Assembly: GCF_028649435.1 (NCBI RefSeq)
Contig: NZ_JAQSIN010000002.1
Origin: Curvibacter microcysteis
GTDB lineage: Bacteria > Pseudomonadota > Gammaproteobacteria > Burkholderiales > Burkholderiaceae_C
Direction: 5' to 3' (one strand)
Length of the DNA stretch: 64,000 nt
Notes under the pieces: generated by a model
Seen by the model: the letters and a program-made list of their open reading frames with translations, nothing else
Databases searched by the model: none
Told to the model about the DNA's origin: nothing
Part shown: positions 25,859-35,336 of the stretch, piece after piece
How positions within the stretch are numbered: position 1 is the stretch's first letter
Layout of the letters: every line of letters begins with the position of its first letter
Translations under genes and position numbers: made by a program

Positions 25859-26797
25859 TCAGGCCGCGTCGAGCGCGCGCAGCACGTAGCCGACACGCGG
25901 GAAGTGCACATGCACGGTGCCGGCGCGTTCGTCGGTGCGGCGCAGGGTGTAGTGCATGCGCGTGGCGGCGATCAGCTCGCCTTCGGTGGTTTCAGTGCCG
26001 AAGGTCTCAGCCGCGATGCTGACGCGGCTGCCCAGCGGGATGCCGTGCTCGTCCTGGAAGGGCTCGTCGCCCAGGGCCTGCGGCTGGCTGGCGGCGGCCA
26101 CGGCAATGGCGTCGCCCGAGTCGATCTTGTCGAAGCTGCCGTGGCCCAGGGCCGCAATGCGGTCCATCCAGGCCAGCACGCCCGGCGTGGCGTTCAGGAT
26201 GTCGCCCATCACGGCATTGCGCACCCGGCTGAACCACAGCGGGTGGTAGGCCGCAAAGTCCGCCACGGTGGGGGCATCGCCCAGCAAATAGACTTGGCCT
26301 TCGAGCATGTTGGCCAGGCGGCGCAGGTAGCTCTTGTAGGCCGCAGTGGCGTCGCCCGGGCGCAGCCGGGTCATGCCCACGGCCATGGCGCCCCGGTCGG
26401 CGGAGAAGGCCTTGGCCACTTCAGGTGGGGCACCGGCAAACATGGCGGCCGCGCCACGCGGGCTCAGGTTGTAGGCCATGGCGGCCCAGAACAAGGTGGT
26501 GTCCGCCCACTGGGCCAGCACGCGGGCCACGCCCTTGTTGTGCTTGGGGTACAGCGTGGGGCTGGGTTGGCGGTGCTCCAGCACGTCGCAGATCAGGGCG
26601 GTGTCGCAGTAGATGTCGGCGCCAATTTGCAGAAACGGCGTCTTGCGGTAGCCCCCGGTCAATGCCAGCACATCGGGCTTGGGCATGATCGAAGGGATGA
26701 TCACCGACTTCCAGGCCAGCTGCTTGTAGCCCAGGATCAGGCGAACCTTCTCTGAAAACGGCGAGGTGGGGTAGTGGTGCAGGATGAGGTCTTGCAT
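25859..26797 (-). CDS. Glutathione S-transferase-like protein
   Basis: 312 residues. An N-terminal thioredoxin-like domain (LILHHYPTSPFSEKVRLILGYK, with the family's PF-S-EK pattern and a downstream ALICDVLE) is followed by an all-helical GST C-terminal domain (LEGQVYLLGDAPTVADFAAYHPL). The roughly 90-residue extra C-terminal part (from about 220) is unusual compared with 200-230-residue GSTs. Located among SDR, MDR and thioesterase genes on the same strand, perhaps for detoxifying reactive lipid products. Confidence 0.88.
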   Translation of the reverse strand: MQDLILHHYPTSPFSEKVRLILGYKQLAWKSVIIPSIMPKPDVLALTGGYRKTPFLQIGADIYCDTALICDVLEHRQPSPTLYPKHNKGVARVLAQWADTTLFWAAMAYNLSPRGAAAMFAGAPPEVAKAFSADRGAMAVGMTRLRPGDATAAYKSYLRRLANMLEGQVYLLGDAPTVADFAAYHPLWFSRVRNAVMGDILNATPGVLAWMDRIAALGHGSFDKIDSGDAIAVAAASQPQALGDEPFQDEHGIPLGSRVSIAAETFGTETTEGELIAATRMHYTLRRTDERAGTVHVHFPRVGYVLRALDAA

Positions 26798-26939
26798 GGC
26801 GGGCTCCGGGGAGTTGGGCCAGGCGCGCGGCCTGGGGCTTGAAGGGGGCGGGGATGGGGGCGGCGCAGCGCTCGGGTGCAGGGGCTGTGGCCCGGCAGCA
26901 GCGCCCCAGGGCGTCTGCCCGGCTGGTCAGCCCCTCAGA

Positions 26940-27956
26940 TCAGATCAGCTTGACCAGTTGCTTGCCAAAGTTCTTGCCTTTGAGCAGGCCCAGGAAGGCT
27001 TCAGGGGCGGCTTCCAGGCCTTGGGCCACGCTCTCGCGCGGGCGCAGCTTGCCGCTGGCCACCAGGCCGCCCAGTTCCGCCAGGGCCTCGGGCCAGACTT
27101 CCATGTGCTCACCGACGATGAAACCCTGCACCTTGAGTCGGTTGATCAGGATCAGCGCGGGGTTGCTCAGTGGCATGGGCTTGCCGTCGTAGCCGGCGAT
27201 CATGCCGCACACGGCAATGCGGGCAAAGGCGTTGGTGCGCAGCAGCACGGCGTCCAGGATGTAGCCACCTACGTTCTCGAAATAGCCGTCGATGCCGTCC
27301 GGGCAGGCTTCTTTGAGGGCCTGGCTCAGGCTCTTGACGTCGGTGTGCACCTTGTAGTCCAGGCACACGTCAAAGCCCAGTTCGTTGACGGCATAGGCGC
27401 ATTTGTCCGGGCCGCCGGCAATGCCCACCACGCGGCAGCCACGGGCCTTGGCCACGGCCGCGTAGGCACTGCCCACGGCGCCGGTGGCCGCGCTGACCAC
27501 CACGGTCTCGCCCGCCTTGGGGTTGATGATCTTGACCAGGCCGTACCAGGCCGTCACTCCGGGCATGCCCACGGCGCCCAGGTAGTGCGACAGCGGCACC
27601 TGGGTGGTATCCACCTTGCGCATCGTGCCGGGCGTGGTGGCGTCAACCACGCTGTACTGCTGCCAGCCGCCCATGCCCACGACCTTGTCGCCCACGGCGT
27701 AGCGCGGGTGGCGGCTTTCCACCACTTCACCCACGGTGCCACCAATCATGACCTGGCCCAGGGGCTGGGGCTGGGCGTAGCTCTTGCCGTCGTTCATGCG
27801 CCCGCGCATGTAGGGGTCCAGGCTCAGGTAGTGGTGCTGCACCAGCACCTGGCCGTCTTGCAGGGCCGGGGTGTCGGTTTGCACCAGCTTGAAGTTGCCG
27901 ACGGTGGCTTCGCCTTGGGGGCGGTTGTCGAGCACGATTTGTTTGTTTTGGGGCAT
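26940..27956 (-). CDS. NADP-dependent MDR oxidoreductase (CurA/leukotriene B4 dehydrogenase-like)
   Basis: 338 residues. Start ATG 27956 has AGGAG seven bases upstream. MDR superfamily without zinc-ligand motifs: substrate-entry DPYMRGRMND, the cofactor loop SAATGAVGSAYAAVAKARG and the ending KNFGKQLVKLI all match the curcumin/alkenal reductase group. Members reduce the carbon-carbon double bond of enones with NADPH. Context in an acyl-CoA cluster suggests reduction of unsaturated intermediates or lipid-derived alkenals. Confidence 0.93.
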   Translation of the reverse strand: MPQNKQIVLDNRPQGEATVGNFKLVQTDTPALQDGQVLVQHHYLSLDPYMRGRMNDGKSYAQPQPLGQVMIGGTVGEVVESRHPRYAVGDKVVGMGGWQQYSVVDATTPGTMRKVDTTQVPLSHYLGAVGMPGVTAWYGLVKIINPKAGETVVVSAATGAVGSAYAAVAKARGCRVVGIAGGPDKCAYAVNELGFDVCLDYKVHTDVKSLSQALKEACPDGIDGYFENVGGYILDAVLLRTNAFARIAVCGMIAGYDGKPMPLSNPALILINRLKVQGFIVGEHMEVWPEALAELGGLVASGKLRPRESVAQGLEAAPEAFLGLLKGKNFGKQLVKLI

Positions 27957-28016
27957 GGGGCGCTCCTGGGGCAAGAGGGGTTGATGCGGCGCGTGGTCAT
28001 CACGCGCCGGGCGGGT

Positions 28017-28436
28017 TCAGTCGGTGGAGACAGCGCCGGGCGCCTGGCCCGGGGTTTCGCTGCGCTTGACGTACTTGAAAGTACCGGTCGAGTGCGCGCA
28101 GGCCTCGCCGGCTTCGTTGTAAACCGTGGCCTCGGTGAAGGCCAGGCTGCGGGTGCGGTGCATGAGCCTGCCCTGGCCGGTCAAGCGGCCGGTGCCGGGG
28201 CGCATGAAGCTGGTCTTCATTTCGATCGTGACCACGCCCAACTCGGGCGACACGCTGCGCGCAGCCGTGGCCATGGTGACGTCCAGCAAGGTCATGATGG
28301 AGCCGCCATGCGCGACTTGGAACGAGTTCATGTGCTCGGGCCGGGGCGCGTAGACGATCTCGGACCGACCGCCTTCAAACACGGTCAGATCAAACCCCAG
28401 CAGGGTCACAAAAGGAATTTCGACACCAAAGCTCAT
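28017..28436 (-). CDS. PaaI-type hotdog thioesterase
   Basis: 139 residues, single 4HBT hotdog domain. The PaaI-like active-site region is visible as NSFQVAHGGSIMTLLDVTMATAA (HGG-x-x-x-x-x-x-D). Family members hydrolyse acyl-CoA thioesters and relieve CoA trapping. It lies between the MDR reductase and an SDR, same strand, in the beta-oxidation region. Confidence 0.92.
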   Translation of the reverse strand: MSFGVEIPFVTLLGFDLTVFEGGRSEIVYAPRPEHMNSFQVAHGGSIMTLLDVTMATAARSVSPELGVVTIEMKTSFMRPGTGRLTGQGRLMHRTRSLAFTEATVYNEAGEACAHSTGTFKYVKRSETPGQAPGAVSTD

Positions 28437-28514
28437 GCAAATCAGTCCACAGTTGAATCTAAAGCGCCAGTCTGACGGATTTCAGAGGCGTGGCGCTGTC
28501 GGGCAGCGCACCCA

Positions 28515-29306
28515 TCAGCCCCCGGTGATGATGCTGGTGCCGCCGTCGACCGCCAGCCACTGGCCGGTGATGTGCTTGCCCGCGTCCGAGGCGTAGAGCA
28601 GGCACAGGCCCTTCAGGTCTTCGTCATCGCCCAGGCGGCCCAGCGGGGCGTGGGCGGCGAGCTTGTCTTCGCCCATGGCCTTGAGCGTGCCCACGGTCAT
28701 CCGGCTCGGGAAAAAGCCCGGGCAGATGGCGTTGACGCGGATGTTGTACTTGCCCCATTCGGCGGCCAGCGCGCGCGTGAAATTGATCACCGCGCCCTTG
28801 GAGGTGTTGTAGGCGATGGTGTTCATGCCGGCCGGGTTGCCGCCCAGGCCCGCGATGGAGGCCAGGTTGATGATGCTGCCCTTTTTGCGCTCAATCATGC
28901 TGTGCTTGGCCACATGCTGGCTCAAGATGAAGTAGCCGCGCACGTTGAGGTTTTGCACCTTGTCCCACGCGTCCACGGGGTGGTCTTCAGCCGGCGCACC
29001 CCAGGCGGCGCCGGCATTGTTGACCAGGATGTCGATGTGGCCCAGGCGGGCAATGGATTCGTCAGCCAGGCGGCGGATGTCGTCTTCACGCGCGCAGTCT
29101 GCGGCGATCCAGCTGGCGTCAATGCCGGCGGCCTGGAGTTCAGCAGCGGCTTCTTTAAGGTCGGAGGCCTTACGCGAACTCAGCACGATGCGCGCACCGG
29201 CCTCGCCCAAGGAATGGGCCAGTTGCAGGCCCAGGCCGCGCGAACCGCCGGTGACGAGCGCGGTCTTGCCCTTGAGGTCAAACAGTTGCTGGATGGAACG
29301 GGTCAT
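28515..29306 (-). CDS. Short-chain dehydrogenase/reductase (gluconate 5-dehydrogenase-like)
   Basis: 263 residues from an ATG with AGGAG eight bases upstream; 11 extra in-frame codons upstream are not used. TGGSRGLG at 19-26, NNAG at 96-99, Ser140, Tyr156 and Lys160. The ending ITGQWLAVDGGTSIITGG is typical of FabG-like SDRs. Substrate unknown; in this setting it probably acts on hydroxyacyl or related carbonyl compounds. Confidence 0.93.
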   Translation of the reverse strand: MTRSIQQLFDLKGKTALVTGGSRGLGLQLAHSLGEAGARIVLSSRKASDLKEAAAELQAAGIDASWIAADCAREDDIRRLADESIARLGHIDILVNNAGAAWGAPAEDHPVDAWDKVQNLNVRGYFILSQHVAKHSMIERKKGSIINLASIAGLGGNPAGMNTIAYNTSKGAVINFTRALAAEWGKYNIRVNAICPGFFPSRMTVGTLKAMGEDKLAAHAPLGRLGDDEDLKGLCLLYASDAGKHITGQWLAVDGGTSIITGG

Positions 29307-29436
29307 GACGAGGTCTCCTGTTTTTTGGATGGAAGGCAATGGAAAACGATTTTGGTGAATTCAGGCCCGGCGTCCTGTCCCGGCGGCGATAGGCCTCACC
29401 GGGCGCGACACGGGGCATGGCGCAGCGCCTGGTGAC

Positions 29437-29652
29437 TCAGTCGCGGGGCTCCAGCCAGGCCCGCACGGGGATGAGCAGCACGCCCAACACGGCGATCACA
29501 GCGCCCCACAAGCGCAGCGAGTCGCCCAGGCCCTGCCCGCCCCGCTCCATGGCCAGCCCGAGCACCAGGCTCAGCAGGCCGCCGTAGATCAAGACCCAGA
29601 TCAGGGTTTGCAAGCGCTGCAAGGCGCGGCTGGTGGGCATGGGCTTGGACAT
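29437..29652 (-). CDS. Small two-helix membrane protein
   Basis: 71 residues with two hydrophobic helices (about 15-35 and 45-62) flanked by charged ends, and ATG at 29652. It sits between the acyl-CoA dehydrogenase stop (24 bp upstream) and the SDR gene on the same strand, so is probably part of the same transcript. No family recognised; composition and position favour a real gene. Confidence 0.62.
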   Translation of the reverse strand: MSKPMPTSRALQRLQTLIWVLIYGGLLSLVLGLAMERGGQGLGDSLRLWGAVIAVLGVLLIPVRAWLEPRD

Positions 29653-29675
29653 GGTGCGTGCGGGTGGTCGGTGGT

Positions 29676-31502
29676 TCAGAACGCGTCCTCAGGCAGCTCG
29701 GCGCAGGTCTGGTCGCGGGTCTCGACCACGCGCAACCAGGCGCCGATCTTGGGCAGCTCGTAGTGGAAGAAGAAACGCGTCGCTGCCAGGCGGCCTTGGG
29801 CGGCGGCATCGCTGCTGCCCGAGGCGCGCACGGCCAGGGCCACGTCCAGCCAGATCCAGGCCAGCACGGTGTGGCCAAAGGCCTGCATGTAGGGCACGGC
29901 ATTGGCCAGCGCGTCGGTGGGGACGCCGGTGGCCCAGGCAGCCTTGGTGGCCGCGCCAACCTGCTGCAGGGCAGCGCCCAGGGCATTGGCGTGGGCGGCC
30001 AGCTCGGGCTGCTGGATGGCCCGCTCGATGGTCTGGTTGATGCGCCCCGCCAGCAGCTGCAGGCCGCGGCCGTTTTCCATTAGCACCTTGCGGGCCAACA
30101 AGTCCATGGCCTGGATGCCGTGCGTGCCTTCATGGATCATGTTCAGGCGGTTGTCGCGCCAGTACTGCTCCACCGGGAAGTCGCGCGTGTAGCCATAGCC
30201 GCCATGGATCTGGATGGCCAGGGAGTTGGCCTCCAGGCACCATTCACTGGGCCAGCTCTTGGCGATGGGGGTGAGCACCTCCAGCAGCAGGCGGGCTTCG
30301 TCAGCGTTGGCCGCGTCGCCCGTGTGCTGCTCGTCCACCAGGCGGGCGCAGAACAGCTCCAGCGCCAAGGCGCCTTCGCAGTAGGACTTTTGGGCCAGCA
30401 GCATGCGTTTGACGTCGGCATGCTCAATGATGCGGATCTGCGGTTGGGCGGTGTCCTTGCCCCCCACGCCCATGGGCCGGCCTTGCGGGCGGTTGCGCGC
30501 ATAGTCCAGCGAGGCCAGGTAGCCCGCCATCCCCAGCATGGTGGCCGCCATGCCGACACCGATGCGGGCTTCGTTCATCATGTGGAACATGCACTTCAAG
30601 CCCTCGCCCGGACGGCCCACCAGGTAGCCAATGGCCCCACTTTGGCCGCCGGGCTGGAACTTGCCTTCGCCAAAGTTGAGCAGGGTATTGGTCGTGCCAC
30701 GCCAGCCCAGCTTGTGGTTCAGGCCGGCCAACACCACGTCGTTGCGTTCGCCGGTCAGCGCGCCTTCGCTGGTGACCAGCTTCTTGGGCACGATGAACAA
30801 GGAGATGCCGCGCACGCCGGGCACCGTCTTGCCGTCGGGGCCGGGGATCTTGGCCAACACCAGGTGGATGATGTTCTCGGTCAGCTCGTGCTCGCCAGCC
30901 GAAATCCACATCTTGTTGCCCTTGAGGCGGTAGCGTGGGCCCAGCGGATCGGCCTCATGGCCTTCGCCATCGGGCACGGCGCGGGTGGCCACGTCGCTCA
31001 GGCTGGAGCCCGCTTGCGGTTCAGACAAGCACATGGTGCCTGACCAGCGGCCGGCAAACTCGTTGCGGGCAAACACATTCTTTTGGGCCTCGGTGCCGTG
31101 GGCCATCAGCAGGTTGGCGTTGCCCGTGGTCAACATGCCCGAGCCGATGCTGACCGAAGCGCAGGCAAAAAAGGCGTTGGCGGCGGCTTCGACCGTGTAG
31201 GGCAACTGCATGCCACCCCAGTCGTAGTCCTGCGCCGCGCTCAACATGCCGGACTCGGCATAGGCTTTTTGCGCGTCGTGCGTGGCCTGCGGCAAGCTCA
31301 CCTTGTCGCCGTCGAAGTGCGGTTCCTGGGTGTCGACCAGGCGGTTGAAGGGGGCGTATTTCTCGCGGGCGATGCGCTCGCAGGTGTCGAGCACCGCGTC
31401 AAAGGTGTCTCGGCTGTGGTCGCTGAAGCGTTCGCGCTCGCTCAGCGTAGGGGCGTTCAGCCACTGGTAGAGGAGAAAGTCGATGCTGGAACGGAGGCTC
31501 AT
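29676..31502 (-). CDS. Acyl-CoA dehydrogenase, long (DmdC-like) form
   Basis: 608 residues, longer than the 380-residue classical enzymes because of an extra C-terminal domain, as in the DmdC/FadE-like group. FAD-binding and substrate regions are visible (MCLSEPQAGSSLSDV, KMWISAGEHE), plus IHGGYGYTRDFPVEQYWRD and IHEGTHGIQ with the probable catalytic Glu. Performs the first, FAD-dependent dehydrogenation of beta-oxidation, passing electrons to ETF. Clustered with thiolase, FadB and acyl-CoA synthetase genes on the same strand. Confidence 0.95.
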   Translation of the reverse strand: MSLRSSIDFLLYQWLNAPTLSERERFSDHSRDTFDAVLDTCERIAREKYAPFNRLVDTQEPHFDGDKVSLPQATHDAQKAYAESGMLSAAQDYDWGGMQLPYTVEAAANAFFACASVSIGSGMLTTGNANLLMAHGTEAQKNVFARNEFAGRWSGTMCLSEPQAGSSLSDVATRAVPDGEGHEADPLGPRYRLKGNKMWISAGEHELTENIIHLVLAKIPGPDGKTVPGVRGISLFIVPKKLVTSEGALTGERNDVVLAGLNHKLGWRGTTNTLLNFGEGKFQPGGQSGAIGYLVGRPGEGLKCMFHMMNEARIGVGMAATMLGMAGYLASLDYARNRPQGRPMGVGGKDTAQPQIRIIEHADVKRMLLAQKSYCEGALALELFCARLVDEQHTGDAANADEARLLLEVLTPIAKSWPSEWCLEANSLAIQIHGGYGYTRDFPVEQYWRDNRLNMIHEGTHGIQAMDLLARKVLMENGRGLQLLAGRINQTIERAIQQPELAAHANALGAALQQVGAATKAAWATGVPTDALANAVPYMQAFGHTVLAWIWLDVALAVRASGSSDAAAQGRLAATRFFFHYELPKIGAWLRVVETRDQTCAELPEDAF

Positions 31503-31642
31503 GTCGGGGGCTCAGTGAGGGGGTTGAACAGCGGGCGGTCCATCAAGACCGGCCACACCAGGGCTCAAGGCCGTAGCTTGCCGTGTTGGCTCGTCCCCGG
31601 CGGTTGCCTGCGCGACAGTGCCAGGCCCCCTGCCCCAACCGC

Positions 31643-32557
31643 TCAAGACCAGGGGTAAGGCAAGGGCTGCCAGCGCTGGCCCCAGAGCTTGCGCCATTGG
31701 CGCCGCCATTTGGGCAAGGCATTGAAGGCCAACTTGGGTTGGATGCGGCGCACCGGGTCGATTTCGGGCCAGTGCTGCAGGCGCTCGGCCAGTGGCAACG
31801 CGCCGTAGCGGGCAAAGAACAGGGCCAGGTCATCGCGAAATTCCTTGAAGACATGGTAGTGAAAGACGTCGGTCAGGCACTCGTGCAGCCGCAGGCCACG
31901 GTCTTGCAGGACCACGGACAAGGCCACTTGCTCGACAGTGTGCACCTGCACCACAGGCAGCATCTGGTCGATGAGCTGGGCGGTCTCGTCAAAGACCGGC
32001 AGCCAGCGCCCCTGGAAGCCCAGCACGCCAGAATTCCACAGCCCCGTGCTCAGCGGCACCTGCATCTCGCGTCCGCGCACCTGGAAGCGGTGCGCCTGGC
32101 AGGCCTCGAACAGGCGCCGGTGCGAGCGGGTGTTGCGACGCAACTCGCCCAGGCTGCCTTCACGCTCGTTGAGCACCACGTCACCGGCTTCGATCTGCGC
32201 CCACACCTTGGCGGGCGAGTGACTGAAGACGGTGTCCGAGTCCACGTACAAAAACGCGTCGTCCGGCTGGGCCTGCATTTGCTGCGCAGCCCACTGGATG
32301 GCCAGGGGTTTGATGCGGTGGATGTAGCCCTGCGCGCCGCGCCAGGTGTCACGCTGCGCGGGCGACAGGCTCAGCAAATGCAGGCTGGGCCGGTCGTCCA
32401 GCAGTTGGCGAAACAGCTCGGGCCGGTCCGTCACCACCACCACCTCGCACAGCGGCGCCTCGGTTTGGCGCCACAGCGAGAGGATGGAATACGCCGCCTC
32501 CTGCACAAAGCAGTCGGCGCCGTGGGCAACGTACAGCACAAAACGGCGGCCAGTCAT
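31643..32557 (-). CDS. Putative glycosyltransferase (GT-A, DSD-type)
   Basis: 304 residues, no signal peptide. N-terminal Rossmann-like start (FVLYVAHGADCFVQEAAYSILSLW) followed by VVVVTDRPELF and the metal-binding FLYVDSDTVF, which is the DxD motif of nucleotide-diphospho-sugar transferases. Later WNSGVLGFQG and the basic, Trp-rich tail fit GT8/GT-A-like enzymes. Sugar and acceptor unknown. It is out of place in a beta-oxidation operon, with 140 bp before the dehydrogenase and 65 bp after the thiolase gene. Confidence 0.7.
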   Translation of the reverse strand: MTGRRFVLYVAHGADCFVQEAAYSILSLWRQTEAPLCEVVVVTDRPELFRQLLDDRPSLHLLSLSPAQRDTWRGAQGYIHRIKPLAIQWAAQQMQAQPDDAFLYVDSDTVFSHSPAKVWAQIEAGDVVLNEREGSLGELRRNTRSHRRLFEACQAHRFQVRGREMQVPLSTGLWNSGVLGFQGRWLPVFDETAQLIDQMLPVVQVHTVEQVALSVVLQDRGLRLHECLTDVFHYHVFKEFRDDLALFFARYGALPLAERLQHWPEIDPVRRIQPKLAFNALPKWRRQWRKLWGQRWQPLPYPWS

Positions 32558-32622
32558 GTCATGTTCTTCCGGAAAAAGTCCGGTCGATTATGGGCCGGGC
32601 CGGCCGCAGTTTCAGCGCTGTC

Positions 32623-33798
32623 TTACAGGACTTCGAAGATGCCGGCAGCGCCCATGCCGCCGCCAATGCACATGGTCACGGCCACGCGCTTGGCGCCACG
32701 GCGCTTGCCTTCGATCAGGGCGTGGCCGGTCAGGCGCTGGCCGCTGACGCCATAGGGGTGACCCAGGGCGATGGCGCCGCCGTTGACGTTCAGGCGGTCG
32801 GCCGGGATGCCCAGCTTGTCGCGGCAGTACAGCACTTGCACGGCGAATGCTTCGTTCAGCTCCCACAGGTCGATGTCGCTGACCTTCAGGCCCAGGCGGT
32901 CCAGCACCTTGGGCACAGCAAACACCGGGCCAATGCCCATTTCGTCAGGCTCGCAACCGGCCACGGCAAAGCCCAGGAAACGGCCCAGCGGCTTCAGGCC
33001 GTGGCGGGCCGCGTACTCTTCGCTGACCACCACGCAAGCGCCGGCGCCGTCGGAGAACTGGCTGGCATTGCCGGCCGAGATGACGCCACCTGGCAGCGCG
33101 GGCTTGATGCCGCTGATGCCTTCCTTGGTGGTGCCTTCGCGTGTGCCTTCGTCGCGGCTCACGGTGACCTCCTTGGTGCGCAGGCCCATGACGGGGTCAG
33201 CCACACCGGCGGTCACGGTGATGGGGGCGATTTCTGCGTCAAACAGGCCGGCCGCTTGGGCGGCGCAGGCTTTTTGCTGGCTGGCGGCGCCGTACTCGTC
33301 CATGACGTCGCGGCCGATGTTGTAGCGCTTGGCCACTTGTTCGGCGGTTTGCAGCATGGACCAGTAGATTTCAGGCTTGGCCTTGAGCAGGTTGGGGTCC
33401 GACAGCATGTGCTGGTTCATCTCTTGCTGCACGCAGGAAATGCTTTCCACACCACCGGCCACGTACACATCGCCTTCGTTGGCGATGATGCGCTGCGCCG
33501 CCAGGGCGATGGTTTGCAGGCCCGACGAGCAAAAGCGGTTGACCGTGACACCCGACACATTGATCGGGCAACCGGCAGCCAGCGCGATCTGGCGCGCGAT
33601 GTTGGCGCCGGTGGCACCTTCGGGATTGGCGCAGCCCATGATCACGTCTTCGATGTGGGCGGCGTCGATGCCCGCGCGGGCAATCGCATGCTTGACGGCA
33701 TGGCCGCCCAGCGTGGCGCCATGGGTCATGTTGAACGAACCCTTCCAGCTCTTGGCGAGCGGGGTGCGGGCGGTGGAAACAATAACGGCCTTGGTCAT
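32623..33798 (-). CDS. Acetyl-CoA acyltransferase (thiolase)
   Basis: 391 residues. Catalytic Cys90 in NRFCSSGLQ, His347 in GHPYGVSGQR, and Cys377 in the C-terminal MCIGGGMG motif. Cleaves 3-ketoacyl-CoA with CoA to give acetyl-CoA and a shortened acyl-CoA (or condenses acetyl-CoA in reverse). The FadA-like length and its position with FadB and the dehydrogenase indicate the degradative role. Confidence 0.97.
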   Translation of the reverse strand: MTKAVIVSTARTPLAKSWKGSFNMTHGATLGGHAVKHAIARAGIDAAHIEDVIMGCANPEGATGANIARQIALAAGCPINVSGVTVNRFCSSGLQTIALAAQRIIANEGDVYVAGGVESISCVQQEMNQHMLSDPNLLKAKPEIYWSMLQTAEQVAKRYNIGRDVMDEYGAASQQKACAAQAAGLFDAEIAPITVTAGVADPVMGLRTKEVTVSRDEGTREGTTKEGISGIKPALPGGVISAGNASQFSDGAGACVVVSEEYAARHGLKPLGRFLGFAVAGCEPDEMGIGPVFAVPKVLDRLGLKVSDIDLWELNEAFAVQVLYCRDKLGIPADRLNVNGGAIALGHPYGVSGQRLTGHALIEGKRRGAKRVAVTMCIGGGMGAAGIFEVL

Positions 33799-33840
33799 GG
33801 CAAATCGCCTTTCAGTCGGTAAGAGAGGAACGCGCTGCGC

Positions 33841-35310
33841 TCAAGACGCCTTGGTGGCGTTGCGCAGCAGCTGCTGGTAGAACTGGATCGCTTCCACGTA
33901 ATTGGCCACCGAGATGCGCTCGTTGGTGCCATGGAAGCGCGGCAAGTCTTCGGGGCGGGCGCGCACCGGGGAGAACTTGTAGATGTTGCGGCTCAGGTCG
34001 CCGAAATAGCGGGAGTCCGTGCCCGCCACCATCAGGCCTGGGGCCACGACGGCGGTCGGAAAGATCTCACGCACGGTGCGGTTGATCAACTGATAGCCAC
34101 GGGCCGAGGTGGGCGACACGGCCGAGGGCTCGGAGCCATCGCTGGGGCGCTGCACCTTGACGGCCTCATTGGCCACCACCTTCTTGATGTGCGTGTCCAC
34201 ACTGTCCAGGCTGTCGCCGGGCAGGATGCGGAAGTTCACATGGGCCTCGGCGTGACCGGGCAGCACATTGACCTTGTTGCCCGCGTTGACGATGGTCAGC
34301 GCCGTGGTGGTGCGCAGCATGGCGTTGGAGCTGGGCGCTTTTTCAAGCTGCTGACGCACCAAGGGGCCAAACAGCCACAGGTTGGACAGCAGCAGGCGGT
34401 TGGCCCCTTTCATTTCCGGGGCCAGGGTGTCGAACAGCTCTTTCACCACGCCCTCGATGGCGGCCGGGAATTGGTTGGATTCCAGGCGCGACAAGGCGGT
34501 GCTGATCATGCCAATGGCGCTGTGCTGCGGCGGCATGGACGAGTGCCCTGGGGCCGTCTCCACGCTGAGCTGCCAGGTGCCAATGCCTTTTTCGGCGACT
34601 CCGATCATCGCAGCGGGTTGGTCCAGCCCGGGCATGACCCCCTCGGTGACCATCAGGCCCTCATCGAGCATGAACTCGAATTCGACCCCACGCTGCTTGA
34701 GCACCCGAGCCATCTCCTGCGCGCCTCGGCCACCCACCTCCTCGTCACCGCCCGACAGCAAGTAGACCGTCTGACGGGGTTGGAAGCCGCTGGCCAACAA
34801 GGCCTCGACCGCCTCGAGCTGGGCCAACAGGTTGCCCTTGTCGTCCCAAGCCCCCCGACCCCAGATGAAGCCATCCTGGATGCGACCCTCGAACGGGGGC
34901 ACGGCCCATTTGGCTTCGGTGCCAGGGGCGATCGGCACCACGTCCTGGTGCGCCATCAAGGCCAGGGGCAAGGCCTTGGCGTCGGTGCCAGCCCAGACAA
35001 ACATCAGGCTGTGGGCGCCAAAGCGCTCCAGCTTGAGCTGGCGGTGCACGCGGGGAAACTGCTGCGCTAAATAGGCCTGCAACTGGTCGAACTCGGCCGC
35101 GTTGAATTGCGGGTCCTTGTCCGACGAGATGGTCTGGAACTTCACCGCACCAGACAGGCGCCCGGCAACGGCAGTCGCGTCCACAGGGGGGGCCTGAATG
35201 GGCTCCACCTGCAGCTGCCGCGATGGTTTGAGCAAGGTGTTGCCCACCACCACAGCGCCCAAACCGGCGCAGAGCGCCAGCACGGCCAGGGAGATTCGCT
35301 TGAGGCTCAT
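33841..35310 (-). CDS. M20-family metallopeptidase (PM20D1/carboxypeptidase-like), membrane-anchored
   Basis: 489 residues. An N-terminal hydrophobic segment (residues 5-25, LAVLALCAGLGAVVVGNTLL) is a signal anchor. Metal-site motifs are LMAHQDVVP, WGRGAWDDKGNLLAQLEAVEALL and the catalytic GGDEEVGGRGAQE, with a dimerisation domain in the middle. Closest in layout to PM20D1, which makes or breaks N-acyl amino acids. Placed between thiolase and FadB genes, it might release fatty acids from N-acyl amino acids outside the cytoplasm; this is inference. Confidence 0.9.
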   Translation of the reverse strand: MSLKRISLAVLALCAGLGAVVVGNTLLKPSRQLQVEPIQAPPVDATAVAGRLSGAVKFQTISSDKDPQFNAAEFDQLQAYLAQQFPRVHRQLKLERFGAHSLMFVWAGTDAKALPLALMAHQDVVPIAPGTEAKWAVPPFEGRIQDGFIWGRGAWDDKGNLLAQLEAVEALLASGFQPRQTVYLLSGGDEEVGGRGAQEMARVLKQRGVEFEFMLDEGLMVTEGVMPGLDQPAAMIGVAEKGIGTWQLSVETAPGHSSMPPQHSAIGMISTALSRLESNQFPAAIEGVVKELFDTLAPEMKGANRLLLSNLWLFGPLVRQQLEKAPSSNAMLRTTTALTIVNAGNKVNVLPGHAEAHVNFRILPGDSLDSVDTHIKKVVANEAVKVQRPSDGSEPSAVSPTSARGYQLINRTVREIFPTAVVAPGLMVAGTDSRYFGDLSRNIYKFSPVRARPEDLPRFHGTNERISVANYVEAIQFYQQLLRNATKAS

Positions 35311-35336
35311 GGCTTGTCGCGTGCCGAGGCTGGACT

